This document shows, one piece after another, positions 12,201 to 24,200 of a stretch of 64,000 nt of DNA. Under the pieces are notes generated by a model that saw only the letters and a list, made by a program, of their open reading frames with translations, was not told where the DNA came from and did not search any database. Origin of the DNA: Ovis canadensis (lineage: Eukaryota; Chordata; Mammalia; Artiodactyla; Bovidae); NCBI RefSeq assembly GCF_042477335.2, contig NC_091264.1:32179386-32243385 (forward strand). The letters run 5' to 3'. The position numbers were made by a program, and so were the translations under genes. Numbering within the stretch: the stretch's first letter is position 1; each line of letters begins with the position of its first letter.

Positions 12201-15200
12201 ACTCTGTATTTTCTTGCCTTGTCATAGCTCATTTGTGTGTGTGTATGCTCAGTCGTGTCCAACTCTTTGCAACCCTTTGGACTGCAGCCTGCCAGGCCTC
12301 TCTGTCCATGGGATTTTTCAGGCAAGAATATTGGAGTGAATTGCCATTTTCTGCTCCAGAGGATCTTCCTAACTCAGGGACCAAACCCACATTTCCCACA
12401 TCACCTGTGTCTCCCGACTGCAGGCAGATTCTTTAACACTGAGCCATCAGGGAAGCCCTCACTTAAGCCTCTTTAAACCAGCATGTATATTTCTTCTTAA
12501 CTTTCTTGTTATATGATTTTAAAATGCTTTTCCAAAACTGACTAGTCCTAAATTGGGTAATAAGATATTTTCAAGGCCATAAGTACAAAGCTACATCTAA
12601 TTTAAATACTTTGTCAAGAGAATAAATCTTCTAGTGGTGCTGATTAGATTTAAGCTATTCAACTGGAACCAACCTCTAAAAATACAGAAGTGCTAACAAG
12701 TTTATACTGAAGCGTGAGATAATTCTGAGTAATTTCTAATTGAGTAACTTAATAGAATTCTTGGTGGCATGCAAGGGAAGTTGGAGGAAGAAAGTTCAAA
12801 ACTGGAGAGAGAAAACAGAAGTACTTTAAAATCATTGCTCATAAAAGATAATACAAAATATTTGTTGGTTATTGAAGCTTATAAGGTTCAGCCTAGGCTG
12901 GAAATTAAGGCTGCTGGACTTGGTATGAGAAATTGATCTCTGTTGTGATACTGAGTAGTCTTCTAAAAACATATCTAAAGTACCTGAAATCTAAGCATTC
13001 TGCATTTGATAACACAATTAAATAAAACCCTGATTTTAAAAAAATGTCTACCTGGGACCTCTCAACTTTTTCAGAGGAAAGGCGAAAACAAGGCTTATTG
13101 CAATGGCTTGATTCTCTTCAGACTGAAAGCACCAGCTCTCCAGACCTACAGCTCACTATGGGAGCAGTGATTGTGGAAGAAATGCGAGCAGCCATCGAGA
13201 GGCAGACCGGTTTTCAGTGTTCTGCTGGGATTTCACACAATAAGGTGAAGGCTAATAGTAGATTTCAAAGAGAAACAGATACATCTATAGTTAAACACAG
13301 GGATAGAAACAAACACAAACTTTACAAAACAACAACAATAAAGCATAGACGGGATAGGTATGAGTGGGGCATTTAAGATTTTTTTTTATGTGGACTATTT
13401 AATAGTCTTTATTGAATTTCTTATAATATTGTTTCTGTTTTATGTTTTCCTTTTTTTTGACTTTGAGGTATGTAGGATCTTAGCTCCCTGACCAGGGATC
13501 AAACCCACATCCCCTGTGTTGGAAGAAGAAGTCTTAACCACTGGACCTCCAGGGGAAGTCCCTGCATGGGGCATTTAAACCATTACACGTCTCTGAAATG
13601 TGTTCCTCTTTAAACTTCACATTGAAGACAAAAACCTAAGTAATTCTTTCAACATGAGAATTGACATTGCACATGTACTTTCCTAGGAAACAGGCTGAAA
13701 ATTTTGCTGGAAATGGTTATATAGTTGTAGCCACAATATTTCCTTAATGATTGAACTATCCAAAGAAAGGAGGAAGTGGGAATTCCTTGGTGATCCAGTG
13801 GTTAGAACTCAGCACTGTCACTGCCTGGGGCTTGGGTTCAATCCCTGGTTGGGGGAACTAAGATCCTACAAGCCAGGCAGTGTAGCCAAAAAAAAAAAGG
13901 CTAGTCTTTTTATTTTATATATGAACCTAATCCTTTTCACTTGCTGAATATTCTAGTATTATCTCACTTCTGTGGTGTGACCTAGGTATTCTCTGCTTTT
14001 TTTCTATTCTTTCTAATTAAAGTACAGTTTGGCCCTGGGATCTTCATCCCCTTTGGTCTAGGCTTAGTCATAGGGTGGTAGCTGATTTTCCCTGGTTACT
14101 ACCTTCTCTCCCTTCCTCAAGAAGAGAAAAGTTTGGCACTGTGTAGCTTGCGGGATCTTAGTTCCCTGACCAGGAACTGAACCCAGGCCCTCAGCAGTGA
14201 AAGCACTGAGTCTTAACCACTGGACTACCAGGGAATTTCCAAAAAGAGTAAAGTTACCAAATTACCCAGTAGAGTTTGGGGAAGTTTTTTCCTGGTTAGG
14301 TGGAGAGAAAGGAAACAAAAATCTCAGTGTAGTAATTTAAACTAATTATGACCTAGTAGAAGTTTCAGAGAATCTCTCCCATGAATGTGAAGTGATTTTA
14401 TATTTTTTCCTACCAATTATAATTTGTGAATTGATACCACTGAAGTACCTTGTTCTTTGAAAAGACTTCTCATGGGTGCTTTTCATTTTGAAGTCTTATT
14501 TAGTACAAGATGTTTGCTACTGGATGATGATTTTGAGCCCAGTCTTTGTCACAGATACTAAATGATGGTAATCTGTATTAAACTGGGACTTAAAATGGAC
14601 TGACCATTAATCAAGAAATGTCTGTAAGTGGGGTAGGGCAAAATGAGTTTGTTTTAGCATATTCATATGGACACACTAAGAAATGGCTCTTAAGTTTCTT
14701 CTGTAGCTTCTTTGTTCTTTACCCTCTTGAAGTAGGAGAACCTTAAGGAACAGATGAGGGTGGAAAAAACTACTAAAGGAAAACAGAATGGAAGATGTGG
14801 GAAGAACAATGAGGATAATGATAGTGGGTCATGTTTCCACTGTGGATGTTGTTGGACACCCAGGTTTGGAGATGTCTTGAGTTTCTGGTTCTGTTTTTGT
14901 TTTTAATGTGGAAACCACTAGTTACAGCCCTTAAGCTGTGCCTTGTGTGTGAATGTGGGTATGTGTATATGTTAATATTCACCATGCGTGGGTGTTGACA
15001 GTAATGAGGTTTTTATGCTTCCCATGCTCCAGGTTCTGGCAAAACTGGCCTGTGGATTAAACAAGCCCAACCGGCAGACCCTGGTCTCACATGGGTCAGT
15101 CCCACAGCTCTTCAACCAAGTGCCTATTAACAGAGTGTGAGTACTCAGGGAGCACCTCACCTTCCACTCCTGTGTCTATGTGAAGGCCCTCTCTAGTTGT

Positions 15201-18200
15201 AGCTTCTTCTGTTCTCTAAGAATTGGAGCCAAGGAAAACAGGTACCATGGAGACAGGAGGGAGAAAACAGAAAATTCTGCAAACACACTGAGATTTCTTT
15301 TCTTAATGAACCTCCAATTCCAGATTATCTGTGGAAGATACTTAATCCTGAATTTTAAAAAATGAACTGATTTTTAGCCATACGTTTAACTTCCTTCTAG
15401 GTTTTTTATTAAAACCTATTACTAAATAACAAATAGGAACTTTAATTCTTTCCTTTTTTCTAATATTGTAGCAAGCCATTCAGGGCTACTGAACTGTTCC
15501 CAAATAAAATTAATAACTAGGCTGTGCATACCAATTGTGTGTCCTTGACCAACAGCTTATAATATTGTTGAAGGGACAAAATATAACTGTTCAAAGCAAT
15601 AATGAAAGTTCCGTAATCAAGACTGTGTGGAACTGCTAAATGAATTGTACAGGGAGTCACCAAAGTTCATAAAAGTCACTGGAGAAGGACTTATAAAAAG
15701 GGCATGGGATTTCGTTTTCAGATTTGGCACAATTTGGAGTCAGGTGAGAATATAAGAGAAATACCAATTTGGAGAATGTTTTGAACACAAAAAGGGAGAA
15801 AGTATAAGGTATTTTCAGTGAACGGGACATGACCTAGGACCATATTGAGGAAAATAAGTAATGGAAAAAGGACTGAACAGATAGGTTAAGGACAGATTAT
15901 TAGACATCTTAAAGGCTAGGCTGAAGAATTACTATATTCTTAAATACAAAAGGTTTTACTATTGAAGGGGTTTGTTTTGGGAGGTGGAATTTGAATCCAT
16001 AAATGGGACAGTAGATTCTATATAATTAAAAATTTTATATAGTTGATTTGATAACCACTTAATGAATTTACCTTTGTGTTTATGCTATGGTTACTCCTAT
16101 TCCTAGGCCCTAACTCTCAGAGTATTGAATTCCCAGTCATCTAGTCTTATTCTAGAAAATCAATAGTTTACAGGACCACTGTGTGTTATCCTTTTCCCTG
16201 AATCTTCTGGAGAGCTGCTTACACAGACAAAATGTTTTGTATCTATTTGCTAACTAGATATTGATGATGTTACTTACAAATGTATTGTCTTTTGTTGTTG
16301 TTAGCCGTAATCTTGGAGGAAAACTAGGGGCCTCTGTCATTGAAATCCTGGGGGTAGAATACATGGGAGAGCTGACCCAGTTCTCTGAATCCCAGCTCCA
16401 GAGTCATTTTGGGGAGAGGAATGGGTAAGTGATTCCTGATACTGTTCAGTCATAACTTTTATGGATATGTTAAATTCAAATGTAGACAAAAGCATCAGGT
16501 AAAATCTAGACCTATTAGGTTAATATTCACTCCTTGAGGTAACTGCATTGATCCTTTTGCTTTAAAATATTAGGTCACTATAGCCTATCAGTCTAGTTCC
16601 CCCCCCAACCCCCACCCCCCACCCCATGTACCTAACTAATTAGGTTGGTAGAAAGGAACTCAGCTTTGAAGCTTGGTTATATACGTGTACAAAGATGCTG
16701 ATATTTCTTTAAGATCCTTGTATTTAGGCTTAGTAAGTACCAAAAAAGCTTGGGGATGTAAAATCCTGTAGCTTGGTTGGTACTTTTCCAAAATATAAAT
16801 GATGACTTGACCTTAGAAAGCATAATCGGTATTGTTTTTCTGAGCAGTTTATTGTACTGGAATTCATAGGGAAGGGCAAGATTCTGTGATGAACTTAATT
16901 TTGAATAGATTTTTCCTGTTTCATGAAAAGGATAAAAGGTTTAGTATAATATAGGTATTTTGTTTTAACAAGGATAGTCATTTGCTTTCACCTTAAACTT
17001 TTGTGTTGGTTTTATTAGATCTTGGCTATATGCCATGTGCCGGGGGATTGAACATGATCCAGTTAAACCCAGGCCAATAACCAAAACCATTGGCTGCAGC
17101 AAGAACTTCCCAGGAAAAACAGCTCTATCTACTCGGTTTCAGGTAGGCAGACATTCTTGACAGAACATTGTCTCTTTTAAGGGAACTGGTGGGTAGGTTT
17201 TGGTAGCTGTGGAAACTTAGATGGAACCTTTATGCTGTAAAATACACAGGAAACCGAAGGGATTTTGTGTTGAAAATTGATGAATTTCACTTGGGATTTT
17301 TATTATTATTTTTTTCTTTCTTCATCCAAAAAGAAACAGAATGGAACTGACTGAAGTTTGAAATGGAATTACTCATTTTTTGGTAGATGAAAACTTAGGA
17401 AGCCAGGACATTGTGCCTCAAGTTTGTGTCTTTTTTCTCAGAGCTGGAACATGCCTGAAGTTTACCTGATAGCATGCCAGCAAGAAAAGAAAGTGAAAAC
17501 TCTTAGATTAGGGCAGGTCAGAGTTCTGAAGATTTCTGTCATCTGGTGATCTTTATGGGGGAGACTGTTGCACACTTCCATTTTGGGGAGAACCGAACAA
17601 AATGACCATTTGTGTGTGCAAAGTCGCTTAAGTCATGTCTGCGACCCTATGGACTGTAGCCAGCCAGGCTCCTCTGTCCAAGGGATTCTCCAGGCAATAA
17701 TAATGGAGAGGGTTGCCATGCCTCCCAGTATCTTCCCAGCTCAGGGATCAAACCCATGTCTCTTACGTCTCCTGCATTGGCAGGCGGGTTCTCTAGCGCT
17801 ACCTGAGAGTTCTATAATAAACCTAGAGTCTTTAAATGAAAGATTAAAATATCAATACTCTTTTTAGGTGCAATGGTGGCTTTTGCAATTAGCCCAGGAA
17901 CTAGAGGAGAGACTCACCAAGGACCGAAATGCTGTAAGATTTTCTTTATTGCTTGGATGAGCTTTGGAATATAAGTATCAGTATGGAGTAGAAAGAAGAT
18001 ACAAAAAGATACCAGCTACAAAATGTTAAGAAATTTTTTATCTTTTCCCATAAAACTGCCGTAAAACTCAATATGATTTTCAAAAACCTAAATCTGTGAA
18101 CTACTGACTACTAGATCTGTGAAGACCTGACTACTCCTGTCTCCCTCATTACCATTTGCTTTTACATTTTTGTATATTATCTAAATCCTACTCCAACTCT

Positions 18201-21200
18201 GAATACACAGTGGATCTTCATCAGAGTACAGAACTGTTAAGCAGGACATTTAGGGATTAGAGTGTAAATTATTCAGCTTTAACACAGTCCATGTGACATA
18301 GAAGTATTCAGTTTTAGAGACAGAGTCTTAAGGCAAAGATTAAATATATGATTAGTTTATCTTCTCTCTTTAAAAAAAAAAACTTGACACATATATATAT
18401 TTACATACCATAAAATTCACCCATTTACAGTATAAAGTTCAGTAGTTTTCATATATTTCAGAGTTCAACTATTCCATAATAAATTTAAGGACATTTCCAT
18501 AACCCAAAAAGAAATCCTGTACCCACTAATAGTTATTCCGAAAGCCCTAGGCAGTTCTAGTCTGCTTTCTGTCTGTATAGATTTACTATTCTGGACATTT
18601 CATATCTGTGCAATAATCTTATATGTGGCCTTTTGTGACTGGCTTGAAATCTTTAACATGTTTTCAAGGTTTATTCATATTGTAGCATCTATCAGTCCTT
18701 TATTCCTTTTTATGACAATAATATTCTACTGAATGGATATATCACATTTTATTTTATCAGTTCATTAGTGAATGGATATTTGAGTTGTTTCCACTTTTTG
18801 GCTATTATAAGTAATGGTGCTGTGAACATTCATGTACAGATTTCTCTGTAGACATGTGTTCACTTCCCTTGTATATATACCTAGGAGTAGAATACTGAGT
18901 CACATGCTAACTCTATGTTAGCACGTCAGGCTGTCGCAGCACTATTTTATACTCCCAGCAATGTAAGAGGCTTATAATTTCTCTATGTCTTTGTTGTTTA
19001 GTCACTAGGTATAAAGTGGTTTTCAGGTGCATGTTGACTATTTTCTGATTTTATTTGGAGAAATACCTGTTGAGATCCTTTGCCATTTTTGAAATGAGTT
19101 GTCTCTTTATATTGAGTTTTAAAAGTTCTTTATGTGTTCTGGATACAAATCCCTTGTCAAATATATAATATACAAATATTTTCTCCCTGTGGATTTTCAT
19201 TTTCCTGATGGTATTGCTTGATGTGTCCTCTCCTGTTGAAACATCAACTGAATACTGTCAAAAATCATCTGTAATTAACTGTCTGCCCCTTTATAGCGGA
19301 ATTGGTAGTAAATGTTTGCTCTTTGGTTGTTTTTGTTTAGTCACTAAGTCATATCCGACTTTGCAACACATGGGCTGTAGCATGCCAGGCTCCTCTGTCC
19401 TCCACTATCTCCCAGAGTTTACTCAAATTCATCTCCACTGAATCAGTGATGCTATCTCACCATTGCATCCTCTGCCACTCTCCTCTCCTTTTGCCTTCAA
19501 GCTTTCCCAGCATTAGGGTCTTTTTCCAGTGAGTCAGCTCTTTGTGTCAGGTGGCCAAAGTATTGGAGCTTCAGCTTTAACATCAGTACTTCCAATGAAT
19601 ATTCAGGATTGACTGGTTTGATCTCCTTGCTATCCAAGGAACTCTCAAGAGTCTTCTCCAGCACCACAATTCAAAAGCATCAATTCTTCAGTGCTTAGCC
19701 TTCTTTATGGTCCAACTGTCACATCTCTACATGACTAATGGAAAAACCATAGCCTTGACTATACAGATCTTTGTTGGCAAAGTCATGTCTCTGCTTTTTA
19801 ATATGCTGTCTAGGTTTGTCATAGCTTTCCTTCCAGGAAGCAAGCATCTTTGAATTTCATGGCAGCAGTCACCGTCTGCAGTGATTTTGGAGCCCAAGAA
19901 AATAAAATCTATCACTTCTTCCACTTTTTACTCATCTATTTGCCATGAAGTGATGGGACTGGATGCCATGATTTTAGTTTTTTGAATGCTGAGTTTTAAG
20001 CCAACTTTTTGCACTCTCCTCTTTCACCCTCATCAAGAGGCTCTTTAGTTCCTCTTCACTTTCTGCCATTAGAGTGGTATCATCTGCATATGTTGTTGAT
20101 ATTTCTCCTGGCAATCTTGATTCCAGCTTGTGCTTCATCCAGCCTGGCATTTCGCATGATGTACTTTGCATAAAAGCAAGGTGACAATACACAGCCTTGA
20201 TGTACTCCTTTCCCAATTTTGAACCAGTCCATTGTTCCATGTCTGGTTTTAACTGTTGCTTCTTGACCTGCATACAGATTTCACCGGAGGCAGGTAAGGT
20301 GGTCTGGTATTTCCCATCTCTGGAAGAATTTTCCAGTTTGTTATGATCTACACAGTCTAAGCTTTAGTCAGTAAAGCAGAAGTAGGTGTTTTTTCTGGAA
20401 TTCCCTTGCTTTCTCTGTGATCTAACAAAGGCTGGCAGTTTGGTCTTTGTTCTTCAGTAGGTAACATAAAGAGGTTGTGCTGTGGGCTTATTTGATGTTG
20501 CCCACTAGGTGTCGCTCCGTTCTCATCTCTCTATCCTCTGATAGTCTGACCTCATGTCCTGTCATTTCCCCCTCACCTAGTCCACTAACAGCCTCCACTC
20601 TGCTGGCCTCTTCCCCATTTATTTAACACACCAAGTAAATTTCGCCTTCACTTCCTCCCCAGTTCCTCTATCATATCAGCAGCCTCCGTCACTCTCTGCC
20701 TTACTCTGCTTTTTTCCATTGCACTTTGTAGTCATTTCTATTACAAGCCTACTTGTTTATTATATGTAGCCCCTACTACAAGATAAGATCTTCCAGAGCC
20801 TGGACTTTATTTTGTTCTCTCCTTTATCTCTTGATAGTGCCTGATACAGTTATAGGTAACTGGTTTTAGTCAACAAGAACTTCTTTGTAGTTATGTATCT
20901 CTCGAGATACATACAAACCTGAATAAGCTGTATTTACAAAATGCACAAAAATACAAAATGTATTTTTACCTAAAAATTAGTTGCTACTTTTGGTTTATTT
21001 GTCTTAAGTATATTTCTTCTCACTAGAATCTTTTGATTTTGAGAGGTCCCTGTGTATACTTGTCACCTTATTGCCTCTTGGCCTTATTTTCTTAGTTTGC
21101 TTTGCATCAACAGGATTCATATACTTAGATTTCACCGAAAAGTGAGTCAGTGATCTTGCTTTCTAGAGGCAGCTCACTACCTGTGTATCTTCTATAGATG

Positions 21201-24200
21201 GGCTGTAAGGAGATGCTAGTAGAAACTTCTCTTCTTGAGCATCAGAGCACCAGAGAGGTTAAGAAGAGATCCACTACTCAATCCTGACCCTCTTTCAATG
21301 ACTTACATGAACTCTTCCTTCAGTCACAGAATATAGTACTGTAGACCTTTGTATAATCTTCCTGCATGGATACCAAAGAAGAACATTTAGGAGAAACCAT
21401 TTTCATTTATTCTGTCAAAATATCCTAGATATTCTAATACTCCACCCAAATTATGTCTTCTCCAGTTACTTATATGCAGAAACAGCACAAATATTTTAAA
21501 AATGAAACCCTATTTCCAAACCATTATGCCACCCTGATTCTTTTCTCTCACAGAGTTCAGTATTAGAATCCAGCTGCTCAAGGTAACTTTAGTTCTGTCT
21601 CAATCCTCTTACACCCACAGAACGACAGGGTGGCCACTCAGCTGGTTGTGAGCATGCGTATACAAGGAGACAGACGTCTCAGCAGCTTGCGACGCTGCTG
21701 TGCCCTCACCCACTATGATGCTCACAAGATGAGCCATGATGCATTTGCTACCATTAGGAACTGTAACACTTCAGGAACCCAGACTGAATGGTGAGTTTCC
21801 TTCTAGCTCATCTTCATTTGAGACTCATACCCTGTCTTTATTTAAAATTAGTATATAAGCTTTCCAGTTAGGGTAGGTTCTTTGTAGCATGGCCTGTTAC
21901 AGAGAGGGGTGGTCATGCATTAAGGGAGAGAACCCAGGAGAAATACCGGAAACATGGTTCAGCCTCTTTGTCTACATTGGGTGCCGTCCAGTGCCCAGGG
22001 GTAGGTTTCAGAGGCAGACTGAACCAACACTACCCTTTCTGATACTAAGTTGTTATAGTAAGGGGATCGACCAGGTGTACTTGGGAATGCAGAACTCCTA
22101 AGTTTCAGAGAACTTCTCTCTCAACTGTCTATTATATTTTAAAATCATCCTCCTTAATAATAAATTTCACTTCAGCTGGCCATTAAAAATAATCAGCTCT
22201 ATATGGGAGTGTGTTCATTTACTGTTCAGATAGTAATGATTTTTAGTATTGGAATCCTATCATTATTTAACATAGCCTCTTAAGTTGTAAAAGTATTCCA
22301 AATTCACAAGGTAAATATATTAATGTGAGAAAGATAAACTGGTTGTTTAATATAGATCTACATTAGAGATTAAAAAAGAAAAGTTTAGTTAGCCATCTTA
22401 AGTTATTGCTTATCTGAATATATTACTTTCTAAAGTTAGAGTCTTTGTAATACTTAGAAGACTTACTTACTTGAAGAATACTTACTTACTTGGTATACTT
22501 GTTATTTACAAAGACTAACAAGAATTAGTAAAGAATGAAGATTATTTATTTTCAACTATTGAGTGATTTTACTGAACCAAATGATAATTGTGATACTGTG
22601 TTCACATTAAACCTTATAAACTGGCAGATTATAACAAATTTCACCAAGAGTATAAAATATTATATTGGCAGGGAAGCATAATAGTATCTGATAAGACTGT
22701 CCCAAAGCATGAAAGGGAATAGTGAGATACTGTCATAATAATCTTAAAATAGCATTTACCCTTTATCTCATCGAGGGACTAAATCTGTATATAAAAGCAC
22801 ATTTTTATCTTCTGAAATTCAGATTATGTGAAAATGTATTTGTGAAATGAGACATAAAGAGGAACTTTATGACAAATTTCTTGAAATATTTCTGAGACTA
22901 GGCTAGGTAATCAAAAGCAGTTGTGAAATTTCATTCTCTAGATAAATTCCAGAGTTGAAAATGAGAGTTCAGGTTCTGTTTAAAAACTGCATAGAGCATT
23001 TTTTTTTTCGTCTTTCCAGTCTATTTAAAAACTTTTTTGTAGCTTTAGATAGTGTCTTGCCTCAACTGTGAATTTCAGCAGCTGTGCAGTAGTATCATGC
23101 AAATAGTAAACCCACTTGTCAGGGGAGCCAACTTACACATCCTACTTGCTGGGTGTTCACCAAAGGTTCTCAGGGTGTGGTCCTAGACCGCCGCATTAGC
23201 ATCACCTGAGAACTTTTTAGAATGGCAGATTCTCCACCCATCCCAGGTCTGCTGAATCTGTATTAACCCAATATACCCCAAAGTTTGAGATAGTGATAAT
23301 TTCCTTCTGTGGCAGAACCAGAGTCCCAGTCATTTAGAAACTTAATCTGTGACCTGCTGCTAATCTATTCTTTTACTTTCTATACAGGTTCCCTCCCCTT
23401 ATAATGCTTTTCCTCTGTGCTACCAAATTCTGTTCCTCTACCCCTTCACCTGGCCCAGACATCACCACCTTCTTGAGCAGTGACCCAAGTTCTCTGCCAA
23501 AAGTGCCAGTCACCAGTTCAGAAGCCAAGACCCAGGGAAGTGGCCCAGCGGTGACAACCCCTAAGAAAGCAACCACTTCTCTGGAATCATTCTTCCAGAA
23601 AGCCGCAGAAAAGCAGAAAGTCAAAGAAGCTTCACTTTCTTCCCCTACTGCCACTACACAGGCCCCCATGAGCCCACCATCCAAGCCCTCATTAGCTTTT
23701 CAAAGCAGTCATACTATAGGAACCGAGCCCTTCTTTAAGCAGAAAAGTCTGCTTCTAAAGCAGAAGCAGCTCACTGATCCTTCAGTTTTCTTCCCTCCAC
23801 AGAAGCCCAGTCCTAAAGAGTTACCAAACTATTTTCCAACAGAGAATCCAGATTGTGCCCCTGACTGTGAAAAGATGTTGAAGCTAGGATCCCCCAAAAC
23901 AACTCCCACAGAGATGGATTTGGCCCAGAACAGCCTCAACAACCTTGCTTCTTTAACTTCCACATCTGCTCTGGAGGTGGCTCAAAAGGCAACTATGACC
24001 TCCAGTCTTCTGGCTGCTGAGGACCAAGTGCCCTGCGAGAAGTGTGGCTCTCTGGTACCTGTGTGGGACATGCCAGAACACTCGGACTATCATTTTGCAT
24101 TGGAGTTACAGAACTCCTTTTTGCAGCCCCACTCCTCAAACCTGCAGGTTGTTCCTCCCAGTTCTCCTCAAAGCAAAAGAAATCCCAAGAGCCCTCTGGC

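Noticed and set aside
19317-20455. Intact BovB element or host gene
   Set aside because: Frames are broken and the 5' part is missing. Only the RT core and 3' end remain.
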